Shown one piece after another: positions 9,520-18,479 of a stretch of 64,000 bases of DNA. A model generated the notes under the pieces. The model saw only the letters and a list, made by a program, of their open reading frames with translations, had not been told where the DNA came from and searched no databases. Within the stretch, counting starts at the first letter, position 1; every line of letters starts with the position of its first letter. Source of the DNA: Myxococcota bacterium (GTDB taxonomy: Bacteria; Myxococcota_A; UBA9160; SMWR01); assembly GCA_022447545.1 (NCBI GenBank), contig JAKVBI010000017.1:1-64000 (forward strand), read 5' to 3'. Made by a program: the position numbers and the translations under genes.

Positions 9520-10467
9520 GTGGGGTTCGAGAAGGCTCGAGGGAACGTGGAAATCCGCCACGAACGTGTCAAGGCGAACGGTCTCGACTTTCATGTAAAC
9601 GTCTGCGGGGAGGGCGATCGATTTGCGCTTTGTCTCCATGGGTTTCCTGAGCTCGGTCTTTCCTGGAACGCGCAACTGCCGGCCCTGGCGGCTGCTGGCT
9701 ACCGTGTTTGGGCCCCCGACCTGCGCGGGTACGGGGACACGACTCGGCCGACTGACCTTGCCGACTATAGGATCGAATCCCTCATGGACGACGTGGCGTG
9801 TCTCATCGACGCCGCGGGCGCCGAGAAGACGGTGCTTCTTGGCCACGACTGGGGGGCTTTGATTGCATGGGAGTTCGCAGCCCAACGCCTACGTGATCTG
9901 GATCGGCTCGTGATTCTGAATGGGCCTCCACCTGGCGTTGCCGTACGCCCAAGGCCCAGGTTTTTTTCACGTGCTTTCTGGCGCAGCTTCTACGTATTGC
10001 CCCTACAGCTGCCGCGTTTTCCCGAGTATATGCTTGCACGAAATGATGGTCGGGCACTGGCCGAGGTGTTTACCGGCCGGATGGCTGGTCGCCCTGGCAG
10101 GATCGCCCCCGACCACCTCGCGGCCTTCCGCGCGGCCGCCGCGAAGCCCGGCGCTTTGACCGCGATGCTGAATTACTACCGGAGCCTGATTCGAGGCCGT
10201 GGCATTGCGCGCCTCGCAGCTGCTGGCTTTCCGAGGATCGAGACTCCGACGTTACTCATCTGGGGCGACGCAGATCCGGTCCTTGTCCCCGAGACTCTGG
10301 AGGACTTGGAGCAATGGGTCGGCGATGCCACGGTTCGATACCTTCACGGCGTTGGCCATTGGGTGCAACAGGAGGCGCCGGACGAAGTGAACGAGATCCT
10401 GACTGCATGGCTTCTGAACGAGGGTGTCCCCGGAGCCTTGACGCCATCTTCGAAGAGAGACGCGTGA
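9520..10467 (+). CDS. Alpha/beta hydrolase, epoxide-hydrolase-like
   Basis: About 315 residues with the soluble epoxide hydrolase/haloalkane dehalogenase fold. Oxyanion loop HGFPE at about 40-44, nucleophile Asp110 in LLGHDWGAL, catalytic His in GVGHWVQQE, candidate acid in IWGDADPV. An Asp nucleophile in HDWG points to an epoxide hydrolase or dehalogenase rather than an esterase. The GTG at 9520 gives the longest form; GTG 9547 (protein starting EIRHERV) has GAGGG just before it and may be the true start. It follows the BVMO closely and is probably co-transcribed. Confidence 0.8.
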   Translation: MGFEKARGNVEIRHERVKANGLDFHVNVCGEGDRFALCLHGFPELGLSWNAQLPALAAAGYRVWAPDLRGYGDTTRPTDLADYRIESLMDDVACLIDAAGAEKTVLLGHDWGALIAWEFAAQRLRDLDRLVILNGPPPGVAVRPRPRFFSRAFWRSFYVLPLQLPRFPEYMLARNDGRALAEVFTGRMAGRPGRIAPDHLAAFRAAAAKPGALTAMLNYYRSLIRGRGIARLAAAGFPRIETPTLLIWGDADPVLVPETLEDLEQWVGDATVRYLHGVGHWVQQEAPDEVNEILTAWLLNEGVPGALTPSSKRDA

Positions 10468-10561
10468 GTTCGAAAGATTCCGCGGTCGTTTCTGGGGGAT
10501 GGATCCATGGCCGCTCGGCATCAATCCAGGTCGTGGATTTGCCGGAACTTGAGGTCAAGGT

Positions 10562-11494
10562 CTATTCGAAGCCGACGTGGGACGTGCAGGCAAGGAGTTC
10601 CGTACGCGAGAGCCCTGCATCACGGTGCCGGATACCGACCTTGTAGGCCTCGTCGCGGACCATTCCAAGGAAGTGCGCTCGCGAGGGATACTCCATGAGC
10701 GCAATCTGCCGCCACGCTTGCTCGGTTCCCTCGCTGATCCGTCGCGCTCGGAAACCAGCCCAGCGGAGTCGGCCCCCCAGGCGTCCGACGAGTTTGATCG
10801 TGTTGGCGCTGTAGCGCCCGTAGGCCCTGCTGCCGCTCCCGTGGGTATGTGCCTTGGTGGATTGATGAGGCCGGGGCTGAGGGTTGCTCTCGGGCTCGCG
10901 GTAATTGGCATGATCACGAAAGTCGAGAAAGTTCACCATCACCACGCGCGTCTCGAGGCTGCCCCTTTCTAGGGCCTGGTACTGCTCGGGTGTGGGTCCG
11001 AACTCCTGGGCACCCATCTCGAGTTCTGTGAAGGAGGGTGGTGGCTCATTTGATGGATCGTAGGGCGGAGGCCCGCCGCCGAGGAGTCCACGGAAGCGAA
11101 AGGTGGTGCGAGCGATCCAGCGGATTGGGGATGGCCACGGGGTGACCACATAGCTCTGAATGTCTCTGACGCGCATTTCGGGCGCCGACTCGTAGCGTTT
11201 CTCCAGCGCCGTGGCGCAGGCCTCTCGGTTGGGGAACTCGCTGATCCATACACTGTCGACGTCTTCCGAGCCTGTGCCGATCAATTGCTGATCCATAGAT
11301 CCTGCCCAGGCCAGTCGGCCTTGGCAGGAGTGCAGAATGCGCTTCATTGGGTCTGAAAACGCGCAATGAGTCTCATCACCAGCAGTCTTGACGAGGTCCA
11401 GCAATGCGACCCGTCCGCGGTGGTCGATTCGCATAAGTTGCTCCCGCGCATGAACGAAGCGGGGCTCTAGCGTGCTTTTGTTTTCGCATCCCAT
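10562..11494 (-). CDS. Duplicated DUF1330-like/dimeric alpha-beta barrel protein
   Basis: A 310-residue protein of two similar halves. Each half has a segment ending GRLAWAG or GRLRWAG, followed about 20 residues later by an aromatic-rich strand and a YPSRAHFL- or FPNREAC-type helix. This is the layout of the DUF1330/ABM ferredoxin-like barrel, which usually dimerises; here both copies are in one chain. These folds serve as small monooxygenases or isomerase-like proteins, but no catalytic residue can be named. ATG 11494 is chosen with AGGG about nine bases upstream; the upstream open frame has a very basic, non-protein-like composition. Convergent with the hydrolase at 9520. Confidence 0.6.
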   Translation of the reverse strand: MGCENKSTLEPRFVHAREQLMRIDHRGRVALLDLVKTAGDETHCAFSDPMKRILHSCQGRLAWAGSMDQQLIGTGSEDVDSVWISEFPNREACATALEKRYESAPEMRVRDIQSYVVTPWPSPIRWIARTTFRFRGLLGGGPPPYDPSNEPPPSFTELEMGAQEFGPTPEQYQALERGSLETRVVMVNFLDFRDHANYREPESNPQPRPHQSTKAHTHGSGSRAYGRYSANTIKLVGRLGGRLRWAGFRARRISEGTEQAWRQIALMEYPSRAHFLGMVRDEAYKVGIRHRDAGLSRTELLACTSHVGFE

Positions 11495-11749
11495 CGTGAG
11501 AGACCCTTTCTGGAAGATTTTGGGGGCCAGTCTCTTGCTTTCGCGGAGATCCGATGGATTGACGTTGCGATTCTTCGGCTCACAGTTTCTTTGCCGATCG
11601 TCCCATCGCATATTTTCTCTCATCAAACAAATACCACGCCGTTGATGGTGAGGCCGGTGAGAGCAGGCATCCGACCGAATTTTCCGTACTCTATGCCGGA
11701 CCCTTCGGGAGAGTCTGGCGTGCCCTCTCATCAATTATCAGGAGCCTGC

Positions 11750-12601
11750 TTGAATCGGAGCTTCGATTCGGTCGATGCGAACACGGTCGAGGCGTTTGAT
11801 CGCGACGGCTTCGTTGTGGTCGAGGGGCTTCTTGCTCGAGATGAGTTGGTGCGTTACGGCAATGCTGTGGATCGCGCTGTGGCTCGCCGGAGCCAGGGTG
11901 ACGGCCGAACGCTCGCGGAAAAGTCGCTCTACGAGCAGTCGTTCATCCAGTGCATGCGTCTTTGGGAAGATGATGCGGATGTGAGGCCTCTCACGTTTCA
12001 CCCACGGATTGGCGCGACCGCGGCGGCACTGTTGGGGGTCGACGTGGTTCGCCTCTGGCAGGATCAAGCCCTCTATAAGGAGTCGGGAGGTCGGGAAACC
12101 GACGCTCATCAGGATCTCCCGTTTTGGCCGATCCGTGAGCCTCATCTGGTATCGGCTTGGATCCCCTTCGATGGTTCGATCCGCGCCGCGGGCGCCACGG
12201 GATATGTGCCGGGCTCGCATCGTACGGGATTGAGTCGCTTCGTCGACATCACGCATCTGCTCCACCCTGAGCCTTACGACATTCTCTCGGATCCCGCGAT
12301 TGCCGGTGTCGATCCAGTTTGGGTTGAGGCGCCGGCTGGTTCAGTCGTCTTTCATCACGCGCTTACCGTTCATTTGGCCGGCCCCAACCTCACGGATCGA
12401 ACCCGGCGAGTCTTCACGATCGTGTACCTCGCTGATGGATGTGTTCGCTCCAACAGCCGTCCGGTGCTGAGTCTCGAACGTGACGGCATCGGCGTGGGCG
12501 AGAAGATCGCTGGTCCGGGGCTTCCCGTCGCGTGGCCGAGGTCCGAGGGAGATCTTCCCGAACCGCCCACACAATTGGGTCCTGTGACGGGTTTTCTGTA
12601 G
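11750..12601 (+). CDS. Phytanoyl-CoA dioxygenase (PhyH) family protein
   Basis: A 283-residue Fe(II)/2-oxoglutarate oxygenase. Iron ligands are H-x-D in DAHQDLPFW and the distal His in ALTVHLAGPN, with the 2-oxoglutarate Arg in DRTRRVF. Family signature GATGYVPGSHR is clear. The start is TTG 11750: AGGAG lies five bases upstream and the family N-terminus (VEAFDRDGFVVVEG) follows about 10 residues in. The 53 extra upstream codons to 11591 look non-coding. It differs enough from the PhyH at 6814 to be a separate subfamily rather than a recent duplicate. Divergent from the gene at 10562. Confidence 0.8.
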   Translation: MNRSFDSVDANTVEAFDRDGFVVVEGLLARDELVRYGNAVDRAVARRSQGDGRTLAEKSLYEQSFIQCMRLWEDDADVRPLTFHPRIGATAAALLGVDVVRLWQDQALYKESGGRETDAHQDLPFWPIREPHLVSAWIPFDGSIRAAGATGYVPGSHRTGLSRFVDITHLLHPEPYDILSDPAIAGVDPVWVEAPAGSVVFHHALTVHLAGPNLTDRTRRVFTIVYLADGCVRSNSRPVLSLERDGIGVGEKIAGPGLPVAWPRSEGDLPEPPTQLGPVTGFL

Positions 12602-12659
12602 AACTCCGAAGCTACGAGAATCATTCAGTTTCCTGTTGAGAGCGGGTTGGTCGCTTTTG

Positions 12660-13184
12660 CACTGAGGTCGGTGGAGATTCCAAGAGGCCGCCTTGCTTTA
12701 GTGACAACGGCGTTTTCACTAATGGTGGATTCGGAGGTCGGCGTCTAGCGAGTCTTGGAAGGGTTGCCTGGGGCACGTTGTCGCTGGGAAGCGGCGTCAC
12801 CGCAACCCTCTAGGATGGCAATGCGACGCCGGGGGGGCGCTCTATGTCTCTGTGCTCGAGACCGTCGATTCCCTCGAATTGAGCGGCGGTGGCATCTCTG
12901 TTCTAGACAGCGTCTACAACATTTACTACGACTCGAATCTCACCGACAACTCCTGGCCGAGCTGTGCGAGTTACGACCTTGCCGGGGGCGGATCTCTGAT
13001 CCCCATCGCGGTTCCCGATACGGATGGAGGTTGTATCACTGATGGCGACGAGATCGCTGGGGGTAGCGATCCCCTCGATATAAACGACCCGAGTCCATTG
13101 TCGGTACCGGTACTACCAGCCCTGGGCTATGTGCTTCTAGCCTCATGGGTCATGGCGAGGGTCCAGCGAGCCCATCGATTCTGA
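12660..13184 (+). pseudogene. Relic of an exported beta-helix protein with a TSP3-like tail
   Basis: From about 12700 one frame encodes FSDNGVFTNGGFGGRR and GSGVTATL, then a TAG. Past a run of seven G the reading continues in another frame as GGALYVSVLETVDSLELSGGGISVLDS. Such Asn/Gly-rich, GGALY/SGGG repeats are typical of right-handed parallel beta-helix adhesin-like proteins. The last 60 residues hold a calcium-binding thrombospondin-type-3-like unit (DTDGGCITDGDEIAGGSDP). They end with a hydrophobic segment preceded by VPVLPALG and followed by basic residues, as in C-terminal sorting signals. There is no start, no signal peptide, an internal stop and a frameshift, so it is a remnant of a much longer surface protein. 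Confidence 0.55.
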
Positions 13185-13229
13185 GCGGGGCTCTAAGAGT
13201 GAATGAACTTCGCTGCACGTTCGGTGTGG

Positions 13230-14216
13230 TCAAAAGTCGCCGGGGCCGGTCTCGGTTTTGGGGAGGATCCCCAAGCGAGCGCGAGCCTCTTCAAGGGAAA
13301 GTTCTACGTATTCCCAGAAGTTCCAGTCGTCCGAGAGGTCTTCTCGGAGGGCTGAGCCTCGCTGAATCGCAAGCAGGAAGCGCTCGGCTACATCCCCCAC
13401 GGTACCGGTGGAGGATCCTACCCCGATGGGTGTCACGTCGACTCCTGCACTGAAAATGCTCAATACGAAAAGAGCGGTGAACAGTCCGTGATCCGGTCGG
13501 TTTTCGCGATAACCGGCTATGAATCCACCGACCAGGGTTTCGCCCTCGGGGGTCGTGTCGTACCCACCTAGGATGTGACTGAGGTCATGATAGAGGCCGG
13601 CCTCTGGGAATCCTCCCTTTTCGCCTGGCAAAGCGAAGCCATTGTCGCGGTAGAAGCGGATCAGATGTGACCCTAGCGATTCGGGTGGGAGCTTTTCCCA
13701 TGCTCGGAATCGTGCCGCAACTTCTGGATCTTCTCGAAGTCCTCGGAGTCCCGCCAAAGCCTTGGCGACTCCCATGGCTCCGTGATGGTGATACTCGTTC
13801 TTGATCATGTCGGGCATGTGGCCGTTGCGGAGAACGCAGAGCTTGAAGAACAGCACGTCGTGGTTCCCGATTTTTTCGATTGCGGAAAGTTGAGGCCCGC
13901 TGACTTCGAGTGCTTTCGCAAAACCCTGAACGGTTTGGGTCTGTTTAGCGGGTGGCTCCCCGGCCGAAAGGCTGGCAATGACCATGCCGCTAACCAGTTG
14001 CTGTCGAATCTCCGGGCGTGTGATCGCGGCTGCTAATTCCTCGGGTGAAATGGGTGCCAGGTTTTCCAGTGGCTCGGAAGATCCAAGTAAAACTTTCTGG
14101 CCGGCTTCGATCAGGCGTTGGGTCGGGCCCGGAATTTTTCCGCGGCTTCTGGCTACCGTCGTCATTGCACGAAGTCCAGCAGCGCCTTCCTCGGGTGTCG
14201 GTCGGATCAGCTTCAT
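13230..14216 (-). CDS. TerB-like/COQ4-like fusion protein
   Basis: A 328-residue protein. Residues about 60-165 resemble a TerB-like helical domain (LVSGMVIASLSAGEPP, then repeated amphipathic helices). Residues about 180-310 resemble COQ4. The key evidence is H210-D-L-S-H214 followed by E226, the exact HDxxH-x11-E metal site of COQ4, with surrounding LxGG and GE residues. COQ4 acts in ubiquinone biosynthesis, where recent work links it to replacing the C1 carboxyl group. No membrane segment is seen. ATG 14216 has AAGGTGAG upstream. It lies 57 bases after the di-iron hydroxylase on the same strand, probably one operon. Whether it serves quinone synthesis or another oxidation is unknown. Confidence 0.6.
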   Translation of the reverse strand: MKLIRPTPEEGAAGLRAMTTVARSRGKIPGPTQRLIEAGQKVLLGSSEPLENLAPISPEELAAAITRPEIRQQLVSGMVIASLSAGEPPAKQTQTVQGFAKALEVSGPQLSAIEKIGNHDVLFFKLCVLRNGHMPDMIKNEYHHHGAMGVAKALAGLRGLREDPEVAARFRAWEKLPPESLGSHLIRFYRDNGFALPGEKGGFPEAGLYHDLSHILGGYDTTPEGETLVGGFIAGYRENRPDHGLFTALFVLSIFSAGVDVTPIGVGSSTGTVGDVAERFLLAIQRGSALREDLSDDWNFWEYVELSLEEARARLGILPKTETGPGDF

Positions 14217-14273
14217 CGGGACTCACCTTTGTGTTTAGGAAGCCAAGAGTCGCAAGGCTGGTGATTGGTTTTT

Positions 14274-15200
14274 CTATTCATTGGACGATACCGGCCTTGG
14301 TTGGGGTCCAGACCGAGTTGAAAGAGTTGTCCAACGAAATGGCGTCGCGAGCAAGGAGACATAGTCCTGTGGGAAATTCGGTAACTCCGCAATGCCGATC
14401 TCGACCGGTGGTTCGCGATCTTTTGGGAGAAAGCGGGTTCCGAACACGATATCCCAGAAGATCAGATTGCCCCCGTAATTGTGGTTTGCCTCAACGCGAT
14501 TCGGGGAATGATGCCAGCGGTGCAGTTCGGCCATGCTGAAAACCCAGTTCAGAGGGCCAAGACGGCATGGGAGGTTTGCGTGTTGATAGATGCCGTGAAC
14601 AGCGGAGAAGACCCCGACGAGCGCAATGACTCCACCGTCGGCACCTAGGATTACGAGGGGAATCAATTTTCCCGGACCGATGGCAAGGATGTCGATCGGG
14701 TGAAAGCGGAGGGCGTTGAACCAATAAAGGCGATTTGCGCTGTGGTGTGGGGCGTGAATTGGCCATAACCAGGAAACTTCGTGATAGGCGCGGTGGAAGC
14801 TGTACTCGATGAGTTCACCGAGGAGGAGCGCAGGAATCAACTGAACAATAAGGGGCAGGTCGTCGGGCCAGACCTGTGCGCCGTAGTGGGTGGCCAGCCA
14901 GGTTCCGATGCCCACCGAGAAGGCGACAAAGAGGGGTTGCGCAATGCCGTTCAGTGCGGCGTTGGTCAATCCCAGGCCAATGTCGGCTTTCAGGTCACCT
15001 TTGTCATGTGACCACTCAGGGTGAAGTGGGCATAGGCGTTCCAACAGGGCGATCCAAAAATATGATCCGGCGATCACGACTACAGTCACTGTATCTGGAG
15101 CCATGCCGCCGTTCAGGAGTGTGATCGATGTCCCGATGGCCGCAATGATCGCCAGTGGAAAAGCGGTCCGAGCCACCAGGGGCTGGAGGTTTTCAAGCAT
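14274..15200 (-). CDS. Membrane fatty-acid hydroxylase/sterol desaturase family
   Basis: A 308-residue integral membrane di-iron oxygenase. The histidine clusters are HRAYH at 136-140, HAPHH at 149-153 and HRWHH at 227-231, with further His near 240. Several hydrophobic spans (about 12-30, 38-55, 85-105, 118-132, 170-205) place it in the inner membrane. The family hydroxylates or desaturates sterols, fatty acids or carotenoids using O2 and an electron donor. First gene of a pair with the COQ4-like protein. Its start lies in the divergent region shared with the DUF1232-J gene. A second family member is at 55642. Confidence 0.85.
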   Translation of the reverse strand: MLENLQPLVARTAFPLAIIAAIGTSITLLNGGMAPDTVTVVVIAGSYFWIALLERLCPLHPEWSHDKGDLKADIGLGLTNAALNGIAQPLFVAFSVGIGTWLATHYGAQVWPDDLPLIVQLIPALLLGELIEYSFHRAYHEVSWLWPIHAPHHSANRLYWFNALRFHPIDILAIGPGKLIPLVILGADGGVIALVGVFSAVHGIYQHANLPCRLGPLNWVFSMAELHRWHHSPNRVEANHNYGGNLIFWDIVFGTRFLPKDREPPVEIGIAELPNFPQDYVSLLATPFRWTTLSTRSGPQPRPVSSNE

Positions 15201-15221
15201 TGCGAGACTCTAATGTAAACT
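15192..15221 (+). promoter_or_regulatory. Candidate promoter for the DUF1232-J gene
   Basis: TTCAAG, an 18-base spacer, then TAAACT, ending 49 bases before the ATG at 15271. It overlaps the first codons of the divergent hydroxylase. Same layout as at 7761, 32380, 33531, 52750 and 58082. Pattern match only. Confidence 0.3.
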
Positions 15222-15270
15222 GGCCTTGCTGGGTATGGATCTCGAATGGGGGGGAGAACGTTCGAACACA

Positions 15271-15708
15271 ATGAGAGACCCCAGAAAGTTCAAGAAATGG
15301 CTGATCGCTCTGGCCTTACTCTATCTCGTCTTTCCACGAGACTTGGTCCCCGACTTTCTGGGTTCGGGGCTTGGTTTGATCGACGACCTTCTGCTGGCGG
15401 CATGGTTGGCGTATTTTTATCGAAAGCGGCTTCGGAAATATGACGAGTTCGACTCCCGATATGAATCAGGAGAGAACCAGTGGGAGAACTCGGACCCAGA
15501 ACCAGAAGGTGGGGCTCAGAACGCTCTGGACCCCTATGAGGTGTTGGAGATCGATGCGACGGCATCACGCGACGAGATCCAAGCCGCATACAAAGCACGA
15601 ATGCACGAATACCATCCTGATAAGGTCGCTCACCTGGGTGAAGAGTTGCAGAGGGTCGCTCACCGCAAGGCATTGGAGATTCAGCACGCTTACGAGAGGC
15701 TGAAGTAG
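15271..15708 (+). CDS. DUF1232 membrane segment fused to a DnaJ J-domain
   Basis: A 145-residue protein. Residues 10-50 form a hydrophobic stretch with FPRDLVPDFL and GLIDDLLL, matching the DUF1232 (YkvA-like) pattern of two short membrane helices. After an acidic linker (about 60-86), residues 87-145 form a J-domain with the essential HPD at 115-117 and a final helix. J-domains stimulate DnaK ATPase, so this is probably a membrane-tethered co-chaperone. ATG 15271 is the best start by domain limits; ATG 15235 would add 12 residues, and neither has an ideal ribosome site. Confidence 0.7.
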   Translation: MRDPRKFKKWLIALALLYLVFPRDLVPDFLGSGLGLIDDLLLAAWLAYFYRKRLRKYDEFDSRYESGENQWENSDPEPEGGAQNALDPYEVLEIDATASRDEIQAAYKARMHEYHPDKVAHLGEELQRVAHRKALEIQHAYERLK

Positions 15709-15755
15709 CAGAAACTCGAGACTATGTTCGAACGTGCCAACTTGGATTTGCGATA

Positions 15756-18314
15756 TCAGAAACGGTAGCCAACTCGGATACCCCAAACGCGTGGTGGGAG
15801 GTACTGCGCGATTACGGGAGAGCCTGTCGCAATCGTCCCGACAATGATGCTGTTGATGGTGTTTGTGTTCGTGATGTTGTTGACAAACCCCTCGAGCGAT
15901 AGGCGGTCGTCTTCGCTTCTCCAGGTCACCTTGAAGTCGATCATATTGAACGGCTTCTGGCTGAACTTCTCGAGGTTGAACACCCGGTAGTAGGTGCGTG
16001 TCTGGAAGCGATACTGAAATCGAGGTGTGAGGTACCCGAAAAGACCGTAGTTAGCGAGATCGAACTCGTACTGACCTCCCAGGGTGAGGCTGAATTTCGG
16101 TGCTTTGGTGAGCTGGTTTCCACTGACGTCGATGGGCTCAAGGAAGAGTGGGTTGGGCGAACCCTGTTCCGTGACGATACGTTCGGTGGGGTCGACGAGT
16201 CGTAATTTCTCCACCTTTGAATCGAGGAAGTTGAAGATCGTGTCGAAGCGAAGTCCGGGAGTTGCCTGCCAGTGGCTTTCAACCTCAATCCCTCGTGTCT
16301 GAGCATCGCCAACGTCGCACTGAAAGCCTTCGGCCGCGACGACACAAGTCTGGTAGGAGCTGTAGTCCACCCAGAACAAGGAAAGGTTGAGGGTGAGTTC
16401 ACCGTTTAGAAATATGTTCTTCGAGAGGAATTCATAGCTCCAGACACTCTCTGCATCGTAGAGTTCCACGGGTAGTTGTCCTTCTTCGTCGAGTATTCGC
16501 TCGGATCCGAGAAGAACGCGAGGGATTGAGAATCCACCGAGTTTGAACCCTCGTGTAGCACTCACGGCTAGTGAGTTGTCGTCGGTTACGTCCCAACGCA
16601 TAAGAGCCATGGGGGTCCAGCCACTCCACGTCGTAGCGCGTAGTTCTTTACTGCCTTCGTTGTTCTTGATCTGCCGCGAAATGGATTTCGAACCACGCGT
16701 GTAGCGAATCCCCGTTTTGAGTTGAAGGTTGTCGAGGAGCCAATATTCGATTTCCCCATAACCGGCCTTGGTATCCGTGACCACTCTCTGCCGGCTTTCC
16801 GCAGAAGCAAAACTATCGGCGAGGGTCTGGGGAGATTGAACGACGCCGACCAAGGAATCTCCGTAGATGGTTTCTTTCAAATGAAACATTCCTACTTTCC
16901 ATGAGAAGACGTCGGCGTCACGCGATTCCAGCCAGACCTCGAAGGAGTTTTGATCTGCGCGCTGCTCGGTGTCTACGAAGGAGATGTAGCTGTTGGTGGC
17001 ATCCAGATCGATTCCGTAATTGACTACGGCGCACGGTTCAGCGGGATTCGCGAAGCAGAAGAAGTTCTTCCCATCTCCGTTTCGGTTCTCCGTGAACTGG
17101 TATGACATGATGGTGCCGAGACTGATGCCTCCGATCTCATCAATTTCTGGAAAGTCGTAATTGAGGTGTCCTGTGAACCCGTATTGTCGATCATTGAGTT
17201 GTCCAACGACATTCGCAGTCGTCTCGCGTGGGTCGCCCGGGTTGACGACGGTAGGGAGTCCGTTCAGGGTCGAGACTGGGCAGAAGGGGCGGCCCCATCG
17301 CCGTCCGTTGTCGGGGCAGTAGAGCGCTTGCCTAAAGAGAGGCCCTATGGTTTTGTACGCAGGTCCCACTCCTTTTTGATGGGAGTAGTTCGCGAACCCG
17401 CGCACCTGAAAGCTGTCTGTGATCTGGGACAGGAGTTGCCCGCGAAACGCGAATTCGTCAGCGTCGTCGGCCCAGTATTTGGAATCGCTGTAGATGGGCA
17501 GAATGTTGCGCTGGTAACCATCGCGATTTTGATAGATGAAACTCATGCGCGACATCAGGTACTCGTCCCAGATGGGGACGTTGAGTACCGCGCGTTGGAT
17601 GATCTGGCTCGCTGTCCCGATTTGTGTGTCGCCGAAGACCTCCAGGTCTGGAACCGGGCGAGCTGAACTGATTGCGATTCGCCCTGCCGTGGAATTTCGG
17701 CCGCCCTGGGTTCCCTGGGGTCCGCGAAGGATCTCGACGTTTTCTACGTCGTAGAAGGCAGCATTGGCGGAAGAGGGCCTTGAAAGTGGGACTCCGTCGA
17801 TCTGGAAGAGGACGCCTGGTTCTCCGAGAATGGTCAAATTGTCGAAACCGATTCCCCTCAAGGTGATGACGGCGCTCGTCCCTACCTGACCAATGTGCAG
17901 GGACGGTACGAATTGCTGCAGAGAGTCGATGTCCTGGATTCCGAGTTCGTCGAGGCTCGCTTGGTCGAAGGAAGTGACCGAGAGCGTTTCGAGCTTTGCA
18001 GCCTTGCCCCGCTCTCCGAGGACGTGAATGACTTCAACTGCCTCGTCCGGGAAAGCGGTGTCAGGGCTAGCACCGGGCGCAGTTTCTGGCTCTTCGTTGG
18101 AATCCGCGGATGTGACTCCATGGGCCGGGCTCGGTATTCCGGGAGGCATGGTTGCGGTTTTGGGACGGGTGGGAACCGTATCCTCGGACTGTGCGTGGCT
18201 CGGATTTTCGAAGAGAGTGCACGCCAAAAGCAGTGAAAGAGGTACCCATCGCAGGAACAAACACTGCTGGAAAAGGGATGCTCGCCTGTAGAAATCGCCG
18301 ACTGTGGAGTTCAC
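15756..18314 (-). CDS. TonB-dependent outer-membrane receptor
   Basis: An 852-residue receptor for energy-coupled uptake across the outer membrane. A signal peptide with hydrophobic core WVPLSLLLACTLF ends near AQS at about residue 42. A Pro/Thr-rich linker follows, then the TonB-box/plug region from about 105: VTSFDQASLDELGIQDI, LRGIGFDN, QIDGVPL and VEILRGPQGTQGGRNSTAG. The remainder is barrel-like and ends in Phe (VGYRF). GTG 18314 is preferred because it puts the signal peptide near the start; the frame runs to 18395 but those residues look untranslated. The neighbouring flavoprotein is 165 bases upstream on the same strand. The plug resembles receptors for hydrophobic organics as much as siderophores. 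Confidence 0.85.
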   Translation of the reverse strand: MNSTVGDFYRRASLFQQCLFLRWVPLSLLLACTLFENPSHAQSEDTVPTRPKTATMPPGIPSPAHGVTSADSNEEPETAPGASPDTAFPDEAVEVIHVLGERGKAAKLETLSVTSFDQASLDELGIQDIDSLQQFVPSLHIGQVGTSAVITLRGIGFDNLTILGEPGVLFQIDGVPLSRPSSANAAFYDVENVEILRGPQGTQGGRNSTAGRIAISSARPVPDLEVFGDTQIGTASQIIQRAVLNVPIWDEYLMSRMSFIYQNRDGYQRNILPIYSDSKYWADDADEFAFRGQLLSQITDSFQVRGFANYSHQKGVGPAYKTIGPLFRQALYCPDNGRRWGRPFCPVSTLNGLPTVVNPGDPRETTANVVGQLNDRQYGFTGHLNYDFPEIDEIGGISLGTIMSYQFTENRNGDGKNFFCFANPAEPCAVVNYGIDLDATNSYISFVDTEQRADQNSFEVWLESRDADVFSWKVGMFHLKETIYGDSLVGVVQSPQTLADSFASAESRQRVVTDTKAGYGEIEYWLLDNLQLKTGIRYTRGSKSISRQIKNNEGSKELRATTWSGWTPMALMRWDVTDDNSLAVSATRGFKLGGFSIPRVLLGSERILDEEGQLPVELYDAESVWSYEFLSKNIFLNGELTLNLSLFWVDYSSYQTCVVAAEGFQCDVGDAQTRGIEVESHWQATPGLRFDTIFNFLDSKVEKLRLVDPTERIVTEQGSPNPLFLEPIDVSGNQLTKAPKFSLTLGGQYEFDLANYGLFGYLTPRFQYRFQTRTYYRVFNLEKFSQKPFNMIDFKVTWRSEDDRLSLEGFVNNITNTNTINSIIVGTIATGSPVIAQYLPPRVWGIRVGYRF

Positions 18315-18383
18315 CTGATGGATCGTAAACGGGTCATCCCCTCTGGGGCAATCTGGGAATTGCGCGGTTGAAGGTGTGGGGAT

Positions 18384-18403
18384 CCGAATTTGCAAAAATT
18401 TGG
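18384..18403. other. AT-rich hairpin between flavoprotein and receptor genes
   Basis: CCGAATTT, loop GCAA, AAATTTGG: an eight-pair stem with one G-T pair in an AT-rich patch of the 165-base gap. It could be part of the receptor promoter or operator, or the end of the flavoprotein mRNA. There is no T-tract on the minus strand. Confidence 0.25.
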
Positions 18404-18479
18404 ATTTTCGGCTCGGTCGGAGCTGGTTGTTCGCTTCGGTACGGCGTTTGACTTCTGGTCGGGGCTGACGTTGGAGAGT

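Noticed and set aside
8677-9885. A 402-codon open frame on the minus strand
   Set aside because: Opposite the end of the BVMO and start of the hydrolase; composition not protein-like.
12755-13042. A 95-codon frame over the beta-helix relic
   Set aside because: Arg-rich alternative frame; the neighbouring frame carries the recognisable TSP3-like tail.
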